Below are positions 45,919 through 57,347 of a DNA stretch of 64,000 nt, piece by piece. Position numbers and translations under genes: made by a program. Position 1 is the stretch's first letter, and each line of letters starts with the position of its first letter. Source of the stretch: Zanthoxylum bungeanum (Eukaryota > Streptophyta > Magnoliopsida > Sapindales > Rutaceae); assembly GCA_019454045.1 (NCBI GenBank), contig SKCR01041559.1, positions 1 to 64,000 on the forward strand, in the 5' to 3' direction. A model generated the notes under the pieces. It was not told the origin of the DNA, searched no databases, and saw only the letters and a list, made by a program, of their open reading frames with translations.

Positions 45919-48706
45919 TATGCAAAAGGATTATTATGAAAATCTTTATAGTTCTAAAGCTGAAATCGTCTTAAGAAAGCTGTCTTTTCTGAAATCTATT
46001 TTCTTATTTGAAAACAAGTCTTTTTCTGTAAAACTTTTTCCGAAACTTTGTTCTGTCTGTAAAACTCTGATGTTTTTCTGTAAAAGTTTATTCTCGTGAA
46101 AACTCTTTTACAAAGTTTATCATTTCTGAAAATCATATCTCTGGAAATCAGTTTCTAAAAACTCTGTCTCCGAATTCTATAGAGAAATTTGGCGTATAGG
46201 AGCGCTACATCTCATTGTATCCCCATACGTAAAATCTAATGCTTGGGGTCGTCCCCCGGTACGCAAATATCTGATGGTCTTAGGGTGTTACGTCTTGCCG
46301 TCTCCAAGCCACAAATTTGGAGTCGGGGATGCAGATTTATGCTATCCTCCTGACTCTAAATCTGGGATCTATGGGTATTTGTCATCCATGTCCTGAACTG
46401 TGTATGCACACGATATCTGTATCCTTTAATTCCATATCTGAGTCAAGTTACATACTGAGGTGGGTTTTTCCCCATGCCTCCAAAAATCATAAAACTCAAG
46501 CTTTTAAGTCATTCTTTTAAAAAAACATTTTCAATCGTAAACATCTGTAAATAAATTTGGCTAACAACCTAAAATATTTAAAAGTAAGTCTCAAGTCAAA
46601 CTGATGAAAAAATCTCAATTTGAAAAGGAAAAGGGTCCACTCACTGTAACTAGGATCCATGGGTGTTACACATCGCTCTGTATCTATCAATTTGCATCGT
46701 GTCTCCATCTGGGTATGCAAATGCATATGCATCATCATAACAATTATATGATCATGTAAGTCATGCGATGAAATACAATGCAATACAATGCCATTACTCA
46801 TAAACACAACAGCAAAGTCAACCACATTCAATTATGAGCTGATGACATATCACTCATCCAATACATACAAAGTGGGCCTATACCCCATTTCAACAAACGC
46901 ATCCATATAAAAAATGCTTGCACGTGTCATCAAACATATCAACACATACACATAAACATTAAGCTCATTTCATGTCTCACTTCATATCATATCAGTAATA
47001 AGAGTTCATACTTGTGGTAGTCAATTATCCTAACCATACGTAATCTCGAACTTCGTTCTCAAGAATATACCTTAACTATCATCTTATAACCTAACATGTC
47101 TATCATCTATAAATATATATATATAATCAAACACGAAATAACCAATTTAAGTTCTAATCGCATGGGTTACTTACCTGGCTTCGCGAGTACTCCAAGTCAT
47201 AGTCACATCTGTCAAAACAAATGGCAAAATACCATCAGAAACACGACTTACGGAGTTCTCGACTAAACTATGATAAAATCCCGTATCTTTCCAAAACAAC
47301 CAAATCAAGTCCATTTTCAATGTTTTTCCTTTCAATAATCTTAAAATACCATTATATACTATTCCAAGCCACTAATTTACGCCTTTTTGGAAAAAATCTT
47401 TCGAAAGTTTTCGCAAACTCTACGGAAGGGTCCCAAACCCTTTGAACCTATCCAGATTTATCCAAACATGTTCGTAATATCATATATAACTCATAAATGT
47501 CGTTAATATCAAAACATATCATTATTTGCAAGAACCCACTTTTACCGAAAAACTTGCATATTCTATCGGATCGATCAAACTCGTTCTATTTGCACTCAGA
47601 TTCTACTGAATGCTCATATTCAATATACTAATACTCAAACAATTCAATTTATATCAAAACTCTACACTACGAAGCTACTGGATAAATCTGAACATTTAAC
47701 TATAAACTTGAAATTTGGGGATTTTTACCGGGAGGTCTTACGAAGATTTTGATGGCATATACAGACTCTAAACGATCCCACGAACGCGCTGGAATTGACG
47801 GAATTCCCAATCATAGCTATTGTTCACCATGGGTCACTATTCATCTGAATCTTCCTTCCTTGTTTCATTTGCAACCGTGCATGGAACGGAAAATCCATTC
47901 ATCTGAATCTTCCTTGTTTCATGTGTAACCGTGCATGGAACGGAAAATCCATCACCGCCAACTTGTAGTACTCTCAGAGAGCTTCGATTTGGCAGGTGGT
48001 TCGGGTCGTGAAATGAAGCGACGAGTCGGGATCGACAAACCTATATGTGCAATTCTTCACCTCCATTTATCTCTGTTGATGGTGTTTTATGCATCATCAC
48101 CGACAGCTGGAGGATGGGGGAGCTCCGATGCATCTTTCTAGGGTGATGCGCCGACGAGCGGTGGCCGGGGTGTGGCCAACGCATCCAGAAACCGATGGAA
48201 CGAATTTTAGGGGTGGGGGTCAAATTTTAAGAGATTTAGAAGTTTTGTCCATTTGGCAATTTCATATAACTAAAGGTATTTAGAGAAAACATTCTGAAAT
48301 TTACAATCTGACAACCGAAAATTACAGTCCAGCCCTTTTTCATTGGTCTTTCATGGAAATATATATTTTTGAAGTCATTCTGATGTAAATTTTGAAAAAT
48401 GTTCAACATGAAAGTTGTTCATCTCGGAAAACTGAGTCTGGCGATCTAAGAATAAACTAAATCGGAGTTAATTGTCTATCTCTATAGCCGAACCAACAAA
48501 ATTTCTTCGTATAGAATAATATACAAAGATCGCTTAAGCGGTTCCTTAATATCACGCGTTTTTCAATGCATCAAATCTCTATTTTAAAATATTTCGAGCT
48601 ATATTTCAAAACTTAAACTCTTATTCTCCAATTTAGTCTCCTTCCGAGACCCGATCTGCAATACAAAATCGTTCCAGAAGAGTTTTTGAATTTATGAATA
48701 TTACAG
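45919..48706 (+). mobile_element. Gypsy LTR, 5' end missing
   Basis: It has the CTGAAAA-rich stretch, the GGCGTATAGGAGCGCTACAT / GTCGTCCCCCGG block and the GTTACATACTGAGGTGGGTT block, in the order seen in 57348-61408. It ends TTATGAATATTACA next to the minus-strand Copia RT. Open frames at 46317-48283 are not genes. The 46860-48640 part is the reverse-complement relative of 3437-5300. Confidence 0.7.
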
Positions 48707-48960
48707 CTCATCTTCTTCATACATCATAACCTTATCCATAGTACACTTAAGATTTTTCACGATGTGTTTCACGGCTGTCCAATGATCATCACCTAGATCA
48801 GATTGATATCGGTTGGTCACACTGACACCGAAACTGATGCCAGGTCTAGTACATAACATAGCATACATTATGCTTCTAATGCAAGAAGCATATGACAAGT
48901 TAGAAATTTTAACTCTCTCTTCCTCGGTCTGAGGTGCCATTTTCTTCAAAAAATATATGA
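48707..48960 (-). pseudogene. Copia RT C-terminal/RNase H-proximal segment
   Basis: Frame 48949-48701 carries MAPQTEEERVKISNLSYASC, RPGISFGVSVTNRYQSD and a DHWTAVKHIVKNLK segment, the conserved region between Copia RT and RNase H. It stops where the Gypsy LTR joins at 48706. The plus-strand copy at 53134-53400 is closely related. Confidence 0.9.
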
Positions 48961-49800
48961 CGTATCAGAAAGGTACATTTACTGCCTTACAGTTGGTAAA
49001 ACTATAGCTTTCTAACATCTTATCTATGTACGTCGATTGTGACAACCCTATAAGCTTCTAACTCTATCCCGGTAGAGCCTTATACCTAGTACATATAAAG
49101 CTTCACCCATATCTTTCAGGGAGACATTCTTGCAAAGGTTGGCATTCACACTTTGCATCAATCCTATGATAAGGATGTCATCTACATATAATACTAGGAA
49201 AACTATCATGCTCCCACTCACTTTCTTATAAACACATGGTTCTTCCTCGTTCTTGATGAATCCAAATAATCTAATTATCTCATCAAGACAACGATTTCAG
49301 CTTCGGCATGCCTGTTTAAGTCCATAAATAGACTTCTGGAGCTAACAAAAAAAGTTTGAAGTCTCACTGGATACAAAACCCTATAGTTGTTCCATATAGA
49401 TATTCTCCTCAAGGAATCCATTTAGGAAAGCAGTTTTCACATCTATCTGCCATATGTCATAGTCATGATATGCAGCAATGGCTAAAAGAATCCTAATGGA
49501 TTTTAGTCTGGCTATTGGTGAAAAAGTTTCCTCATAGTCATTCCCAGAACGTTAACTGTAACCTTTTGCTACCAATCAGGCCTTGAAGGTTTCCAACTTT
49601 CCATCGGGCCCTTGCTTCCTTTTATAAACCCATTTACAACCAATAGGTTTATCTCCTTCAGAAAGTTCAACTAAGTCCCAGACTTGATTGTCATGCATTG
49701 AATCCATTTCGGATTTCATGGCTTCCTTCCATTTTCCTGAATCGATATCCAATATCGCTTCTTTATACATATTCGGATCTGTTTCTTCCAAGAGGAGAAC
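48961..49800 (-). pseudogene. Copia reverse transcriptase, frameshifted
   Basis: Frame 49791-49576 gives the RT start (KWKEAMKSEMDSMHDNQVWD, GCKWVYKRK). Downstream pieces show YEETFSPIARLKSIRILLAI, DVKTAFLNG and the catalytic YVDD (49177-49188, in LVLYVDDILIIG). Several stops and frame changes lie between. RT copies the element RNA into DNA; this copy is dead. Confidence 0.9.
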
Positions 49801-50089
49801 ATCAAGGCTCGTATCATATGTTAAAAAAAATCTTCATGAGGCTTTGATATTCTATTCGACTGACGTAGAACCTGTGTTGTAGATCCTTCACCTATTTGGA
49901 TCTCTGGTTCCATCTCAGGTTCCTTACTATTGGGATCAGACTCATTAAGTTCAATCTTTCTTTATCTCCCACTATTCTCAAAAATTCATTTTCAAGAAAA
50001 GTGGCAAAGCGAACAACAAATACATTTCGTTGCTCAGAATCATAGAATTGATATCCCAAAGTATTTTTAGATTATCCAACGAACCTATA

Positions 50090-50530
50090 TTTATACCCTT
50101 TGGGTGCTAGTTTATCCCGCTACCCGATTCTAACGTATGCAGGACAACCCCAAATCTTTAAATATCTAAGACTTAGATTTCTACAGAAACAAATCTGATA
50201 TGGGGTCATAGAAATAGCTTTTGATGGAAACCTATTAAGTATGTGGGCAGCAGTTAGTAAAGCATAATCCCAAAGGTAATAAGAAAGATTTGTATAGCTC
50301 TGCATGCATCGCACCGTATCTAATAAAGTACGATTTCTACGCTCAGATACTCTATTGTGTTGAGGTGTTCCTAGTGGGCTATATTGGGTAAGAATTCCAT
50401 TCTCCCTTTAATAATTTCTGAATTCTTCACTAATGTATTCACTGCCTCGATCTGATCTAAGACACTTGATAAATTTACTTGTTTGTTTTTATACTTCGTT
50501 TCAGAATATTTTGAAATTGTCAAATATTTT
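50090..50530 (-). pseudogene. Copia integrase, C-terminal half of the core
   Basis: Pieces include the Glu-bearing catalytic helix text SERRNRTLLDTVR (about 50320-50370) and, in frame 50314-50120, MQSYTNLSYYLWDYALLTAA and TPYQICF...LKIWGCPAYV. A break separates it from the N-terminal half. Confidence 0.85.
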
Positions 50531-51240
50531 TTACTTATATATTATCATATAGACATATCCATATATAGACTTATCATCCGTGAAAGTCACGAAGTATATT
50601 GAACCATCATGAGCGGAATGATTTAATGGAACACACACTTCACTGTGTATTAGTTCCAATAAATCTCCAGCACAGTGTCCAACACCAAGAAATGGGGCTT
50701 TTGTCATCTTTCCTTGGATACATGACTCACAAATTGGATAAGAATCTAAGGTAAGATTTTCAATCAAACCATCATTTACCAATTTGGATAGACGTCTAAC
50801 ACTTATGTGGCCCAATCTCATATGCCATAATTTAGTATTATTTAATTTAGATTTTGTACTTGTATTTTCCTCTACATTAAAGACATCTCTACATGTTTCC
50901 AAAACATAGTGACCGTTTGATAAAGAACATTCACATTTCAATAAATTATATTTATCATATAAACATAAAGTTTCATCCTTAATGTTTATTTTATATCCCT
51001 TTTTATCTAATATTGACAGTGATATTATTTTTCTAATAAGTGAGGGTACATAATAACAGTCATGTATATCTAAATTAAATCCATTTGGGAGATCTAGAAT
51101 AACTGTTTCAATGGCATTGACATCTAATGTCTCGCCATTGCCAACTCTAATCTGGATCTCCCCTTTATTCAGCATTTTTCTTACCCTCATTACATGTAGG
51201 GAGTTGAAAATATTAGGAATGCCAGTGTCTAACACTCATC
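50531..51240 (-). pseudogene. Copia protease / GAG-pre-integrase / integrase N-terminal part
   Basis: Frame 51235-50531 (234 aa) starts at the protease active site (LDTG), passes a YVPSLIRKIISLSILDKKGY segment, then LWHMRLGHIS with CESCIQGKMTKAPF (pre-integrase zinc-binding region), then the first integrase Asp in LLELIHSEVC and TFTDD. His and Cys of the zinc-binding region are kept. The upstream gag link is broken at 51240-51440. Confidence 0.9.
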
Positions 51241-51441
51241 CATTATTTGCATCTAAGGCTAATGAGATGTCAATGATTGGAAAAATACAAAGCGTATCTG
51301 CGGATCCCGCTCTTCCTTTCAGCTCTGGACAATCCTTCTTCTAGTGTCCAGACTTCTTCCATTATAGACATTGGTCACGATCTACTGGCAGTTTAGCACC
51401 TTTGCGCTTCTTGGAGTTCTTCTTTGATATCATATTCTTCC

Positions 51442-52000
51442 TCATTTTGATTTTCTTTGACTTCCCATAAGTCTTCGAAGTGCCAGCTTCAAAGTGGGGT
51501 TGTCTTTTCTCATATAATGCTCCCTCGTGCGTAACATGTTATGAAGTTCTTCATAGCTGCCTTGCATCAAGTGCATATGGAAGTTTAACATAAAGCCAGC
51601 ATAAAATCCAAGCAAAGAAAATAGAATTAAATTATGGCTTAGTCGTTCATCAATTACAATGTCATGTCGTTCCAGATATCGGATCTGCTCGATCATGTTC
51701 AAAACATGAATGCTGACAACTCCTCCATCCTTTAGTTCAGCACGAAACAATTCCTTAGACCTCCAATAAATTTCGATCTCTTGATTTTCTTCAAACAACT
51801 CCTTGAGTGTTCGCATGATGCTCCAAGTATTCGATACTTCAATGTACTTTCTCAGTAAATCTGGAACCATTGATCCCAAAATGTAGAATTCACCTTAAGG
51901 TTATCATCCTTCCATCTATTAAAAGTTTCTCGCTCCAAGTATGCTGTTAAATTTGTACTATGCACTGTTAACCATTGATTTCGGCTTCATTGTGTGTGAC
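51442..52000 (-). pseudogene. gag: Copia gag (UBN2-type), broken
   Basis: Frame 51879-51442 holds EVSNTWSIMRTLKELFEENQ, IHVLNMIEQIRYLERHDIVI and LLGFYAGFMLNFHM, the plant Copia Gag domain. Upstream pieces to about 51990 (MVNSA and an ILGARNF-like segment) are separated by stops. A knuckle-like CysHis region is only faintly visible near 51335-51375. Confidence 0.8.
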
Positions 52001-52990
52001 CTTTTGGGTTCCCCTCAAGTTGGACATGAAATGAATCGTGATAATTTAATCGAACATAAATTATCCTCCGATCAGATGGTCGTTCGATTTCAATGACCAA
52101 GGTTGACATCTAGCAACATGCCAAGGCCCCCAAATGAGAAGGAAATATATATATACCTATTTTGTATGCGATTTACATATGATACGGTTCATCACCTCAC
52201 TGTATCCCCACCGTTTGACCTGGGGTATGGAAAGTGTCTACCCATATAGTCAAAGGTATGATGTTGATAGTGTCATAAATCGTGCTAACCCAAGAATCTC
52301 ACATGATTCTTCCGCTGCATCCACAGTCTCAAGCATTGATCACACATATCAACCCGCAAACTGGAATACTACTCTTATAAGAAAATATTATCCGAAAGAG
52401 CGGCGATTCTTTGTTGTATATTTACAAACTTCATGTGTTTCAACAAATGACCCAATCATACCCTTATTACCTGATCTTTTGAACCGGGGAAGGAGAATGT
52501 CAAAGTTATTTGATCCACACATAAGATTGTAAAGACCTTAAGTCTAAGGACTAGTCATACAATCGATACATGAAAGTTCTCACAGACACATGGGATAAAC
52601 ACTCCATGTGAAAACTTTCGGCGGTCAGTTCGATAGACACGAGCAACTCATACATCCATGTGATACACCAAGCGAACGGATCTCCGCTAGTAGCCTATGA
52701 GATCGGCTACCCCACTTAAGGGCGGATCATATCATCATGCTAGTTTCTCCGCTTTGTGAACGCCCAGATTATTCACAAAACTATGACTATGAACGTTTAA
52801 GAGTAATGATTCTCATAAGGCGTTGAAGCCATCATCTTATTACTCTAAGGGTTTTATTACAATGTTTGATGATTCATATAATTTATGTACGACACGTATA
52901 ATAAAGATTGTCATTTTATTAATTAATGAAAATATTACAAGTACATGTACATATAGCCCATCCAGAAGTTGGGTATAGGGCATATCCCTA
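52001..52990 (-). mobile_element. Copia 5' leader and LTR, minus strand
   Basis: On the minus strand AGGGATATGCCCTATACCC at 52986 and the following TTAATAAAATGACAATC resemble a Copia LTR 5' part. It runs towards gag, so it should be the 5' LTR. I find no clear primer-binding site and no TG terminus, and the boundary between LTR and leader is not visible. The plus-strand frame 52134-52532 is not supported as a gene. Confidence 0.5.
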
Positions 52991-53585
52991 AAAAATACTA
53001 GGTACAAGGCTCTACCGAGATAGAGTTAGGAAGCTTATAGGGTTGTCACATTCGACGTACATAGATAAGATATTGGAAAGGTACATTTTTACCAACTGCA
53101 AGGCAACAAATGTACCTTTCCGATACGGGATACATCTTTCGAAGAAAATGGCACCTCAAACTGAGGAAGAGAGAGTTAAGATGTTTAACTTGCCATATGC
53201 TTCTTGTATTGGAAGCATAATGCATGTTATGTTATGTATTAGACCTGACATCAGTTTTGGCGTCAGTGTGACCAACCGATATCAATCTGATCCAGGTAAT
53301 GATCATTGGACAGCCTTGAAACATATCCTAAAATATCTTAAAGGCACCAAGGATAAGTTTATGATATATGGAGAAAATGAGCTACAAGTTAAGAGTTATA
53401 CAAACTCCGACTTCCAGAGAGATCCAGATGATAGAAAATCTACATTATGATACATATTTACCCTTAACGGTGGTGCAATTAGTTGGCGTTATTCAAAGTA
53501 AGGCTCAAAAGCTACTAAAGAAGCTGTTTGGATTAGAAATTTTATTACAGAACTTGGCGTTGTGCCTAGTATTGCATATTCGATC
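52991..53585 (+). pseudogene. Copia RT end and RNase H start, split by a solo LTR
   Basis: Frame 53043-53450 shows HSTYIDKILERYIFTNCKAT, MAPQTEEERVKMFNLPYASC, DISFGVSVTNRYQSD and an RNase H start (NSDFQRDPDDRKST). A TGA follows, then YIFTLNGGAISWR in the same register. The 5' side is missing at 52991 and the gene continues at 55283 after the solo LTR. Confidence 0.9.
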
Positions 53586-55282
53586 TGTGGGAACACAGAA
53601 ACTGGGCGACGCATGCTGTCCCGGGTTCGCGGCCCGATTGGGAGTACGGAGTAGCCCACGGGGGACTAAACCAGAGAATAATGGAGTCACCACCCGGTGT
53701 GAACCGGGAAAAATAGTTTAAGGCCGCACTCACCCCTCGCAAGGGAAGACCTCAAACCGTTGGGTTCAGAATGGTCCCTTACTTATGCCATTTGTAATGA
53801 AATGATTTGTGCAATAATTTAACTAAGCCTTAGCAACATTTATTTCCAAGGAGTATTCTACTTTTAAGTTCACATGCATGAAAGTAATCATCATAACGGC
53901 AAACATGCAATAGCACACGTCAATCTCATGAACATGTTTCGATCATATAATGCGGAAAACAAAGAACAACCTAAACATAATGCAAATTTCAAACGCAAAA
54001 TAAAGGACTAATCATGCTTGAATACCATCTCTTGAACACATCAAATAAATAAATGCAGGAATTCAAATAGTACGATTGATTACATGATACAAGAGAAATC
54101 ACCTAAGAAATAATTATGCATGACATATGATGAAAATGACTCAGTTCAGTGTATGCACGTTCGTGTAGCGTTCGAAGGAACTATGTTGGCGTAAGGCAGA
54201 TGGTGGCGTGAAGGATGAAGGCTGTGAGCTGTGTTTGAAGGGCGCTTTGTACGTAAGGTTATTGGATTGAGTGTGGAGTTGTGCGTGAAGGGTTGTTGGG
54301 CGGAGGGGCTGTGTGCATGACGTTACTGGATGAGGGGTTGTGAATTGAGTGTGATAGGGTTTGTTGTTTTGGTCTCGGCTGAAGGTCTGGTACCGACAGG
54401 GTTTTTTGGTTTTGTTTATTGTTTCGAAGAGTGAGTGAGACGGTGAGGGGTGTTTAGGTTTGTGGCTGCTGAGTGTGAATGTCGGAGAGAGACGTGTGAG
54501 TCTTGAGGTCAGTTTAGGGTTTGGCTAGTTTGTCTTATTTTTGGTTGAAGTGCCGTATGTGAGTTGTTGTGTTCTAGGGTTTATTTTTATAGTGGTGCAA
54601 TTTTTTGTTGTTTATATAGTGACAATCTAGGGTTAGGGGTTTGCATGGATTAAAAAGGAAAGAAAAATCAATTAATTGGGGACATGATTTGCTTGTTTAG
54701 GAATGTTATATATTTGATTGACTTTAATTAGGCATTTATTTGTTTTATTTAGGCATTTAATTTCTTAATTAGGTGAGTAAATATTTTAAATTGGTGAGTG
54801 GTTTATTAAATTAGGAAGTGATTTATTTTAATTTTGGTAATGATTTATTTTAATTTTGGTATTAGATTTTAATTAAATATTAGTTTAATTTAATTTAGAT
54901 TTAATTTAATTGGTATTTAATTTGTGTTGGATTTTAATTGGGGTTGGATTTTATTTTAATTTCATTTCAATTGGTTTAAATTAATTTAATTTAATTTAGA
55001 TTATAATTTGATTTAATTGTATTTTAGTTTAATTTAATTAGCTTTAATTTAAATTAAATTAATTTGTGACATGTATTTTAAATGTTTTAATTATCTTTGG
55101 ATTGGGTTTGGTGTGTTTTAAACGGAGGTCCAACAAGCGAACCCGAAGCTACTCCAGCGAATCCAACAAAAAAGACTTTTTCCCTTCCGACGTCTGTTTC
55201 CTGCGGCTCCCGCGACTTAAAAGGTAGTGCCTCCAAATGAGACTCATCATCGGGTCTTACATGCAAAAATACAGTGCCTACA
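53586..55282 (-). mobile_element. Gypsy solo LTR, TSD CGATC
   Basis: Same family as 15079-18055: TGTGGGAACACAG at the left and AAAATACAGTGCCTACA at the right on the plus strand (element orientation minus). CGATC flanks it at 53581-53585 and 55283-55287, inside the Copia RNase H. It is 1697 bp, without the expanded repeats of its relative. A TATA-like TATATAAAC lies near 54615 (minus). The frame crossing its left edge is chance. Confidence 0.95.
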
Positions 55283-55527
55283 CGATCCTATTATACTGTG
55301 ATAATAACGGAGCCATCGCGCAGGCTAAAGAACTGAGGGCGCATTCCTAGTCTAAACACGTGGAAAAGAAATACTGTGTAATTAGAGTTGAACGAAAAGA
55401 CATAGTGGACTTGAAGGTTCAAGGACAAGATAACATAGCAGACCCGCTTACAAAGGCCTTACCTCCTAAGTTATTTGATAAACATGTGGAGGAGATGAGA
55501 CTACGGTACCATCCAGATTGGCACTAA
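55283..55527 (+). pseudogene. Copia RNase H C-terminal part
   Basis: YCDNNGAIAQAKELRAHS holds a catalytic Asp. One stop follows, then SKHVEKKYCVIR and DNIADPLTKALPPKLFDKHV, the conserved Copia C-terminus, ending at the TAA at 55525-55527. It is the continuation of 52991-53585. Confidence 0.9.
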
Positions 55528-55528
55528 G

Positions 55529-55540
55529 CAAGTGGGAGTT
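55529..55540 (+). other. Polypurine tract
   Basis: GCAAGTGGGAGTT directly follows the RNase H stop and precedes the LTR start TGATGGAGTTGGTGC. It closely matches the tract at 9648-9666. Confidence 0.85.
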
Positions 55541-56909
55541 TGATGGAGTTGGTGCTTGGAGTGCCAATCCGATTTGTATATTTTATTATTTATTAATAAA
55601 ATAATTATATTTTTCATTTTATACCTCATTAATGGTATTGTCATTATGCGTATTAGATTGATGTATAGATATGTTAAGAATGACATCGACCTTAGAATAG
55701 TTTGGACACTAGGTGTAAACTATTCTTAAAGTAAATATTCATAGTCGTTGGTTTTGAAATACAGGCGAATTCCTATAACCTAGAAGATTAGCACATGTCG
55801 TATATTGCAATTGGAGTTCCAATGGTTTAACGCGATGTACCATGAGTTTTGGAAACTCGTATAGACATATAGGTATTTATTGGAGCAAATATTGAATGAC
55901 TCATAAGTGATTCCTAATAGTTGGAAGTACACACCACCGTCAATAGGAATCTCCTCGAGTCGAGTAGCATATGTAATCCTTTGACTATAGGATATCATTG
56001 ATTTTGTGTGAGATCCTCCATACTTTGATGCCATGTATGTCAGAAACATTTCATGGTTTGACCTCTAAATGTTCGTTGGGTATAGACCGATGCACTCAGT
56101 AATCAAGTGCTAAGCAAAATAAGATCTGTCGGCCCATATGTGTACCATAAGGGGTTTAGGTATCCATATGAGTAAAGTCATGATACTTAAATCTTTTGCC
56201 CAAGTCGATCACCTAGGGTGGATCGCATCAGTTATGAAGAATCATGGACATATCGACATAAGATGTGCATCTCGGAAACTTGACAGTATATTCTATGTTT
56301 CCTAAGCACAACTCGGATAGCCTACGACGGAGGGATTGTTAAACATATGTAATGACCTCGACATATATAGTTCAGAAGGTCGTTCGTTTTCTTCGCAAAT
56401 TCAGAGGTGGCTGAATTGTGTACAATTAGCTAGGCTTATATGACGAACATGTCTGAACTTAGAGAGTCCCGATATAAAGTGTACTCATTGAGCACTTAGG
56501 TAGCCGATTAATTTTGATAAGAGATAATATTCAATATTGTAATTATCAACTAAGATAATCAAGTGCTATTGGATAACATTGATTATTTACTTTGACCTAA
56601 TTGGATTAATTCAATAATTACAGAAGGGCTTAATTGTAAAATCATAATTATCTCTACCATTTGAGGATATTATGGTAATTGTAAGTATGTAATAATAGGT
56701 GATTTTGGCTTGATTTAATTGGATTAAATTAAGGTGGAAAATATTTAACTAATCCATTTCTTAATCCTTGGCTTGATTTAATTGGATTAAATTAAATTGG
56801 GAGACAATGGAGATTAGTCACACCTAATTATACATATTTGGAAAAATTAGATTAAGCCCACTAAAAAATTGATTACAACTTTTATTAATTAAAAATTACC
56901 TAAGTTTTT

Positions 56910-56921
56910 GCTATAAATAGC
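56910..56921 (+). promoter_or_regulatory. Copia LTR TATA box
   Basis: GCTATAAATAGC, a palindrome. The minus-strand LTR at 63650-63661 keeps it. Confidence 0.7.
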
Positions 56922-57347
56922 AAGCTTTATGAAGGTTTTAATTACAAGTACAAATACAAGCATAAGCAAATTCTTGAGAGATTAGCCTAAGTGAGAGAAG
57001 TGTTTAGAGAAGCTGTGAGTTCTCTACAACATTTCGTCTAGGAAAAATCAATATTGGATCTTGAAGTGATTCTTGGAAGCATTGGAAATAAGATTGGATC
57101 TTGAAGTCAAGCTTCCACACCTTTGAGGTTCTCCAACAATTTCAACAAAGGAGATGTAGATTGGATCTTGCATCAAGCTTACTAGGTAAAGTTTGATCTT
57201 CTCTTAAGCTATATTTATTTGTGTATTAGATGCATGATCACATAGCTTAATGTTCAATAAGGCTAATCAATTGTGTTAGGATACTTTAGAAGTATAAACA
57301 CAACATGCTTGTAATTAGGTCAAAGATGTTTCTGTTGGACATGGAAC

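Noticed and set aside
52134..52532. 132-codon plus-strand frame
   Set aside because: It lies antisense in a Copia LTR/leader and resembles no protein.
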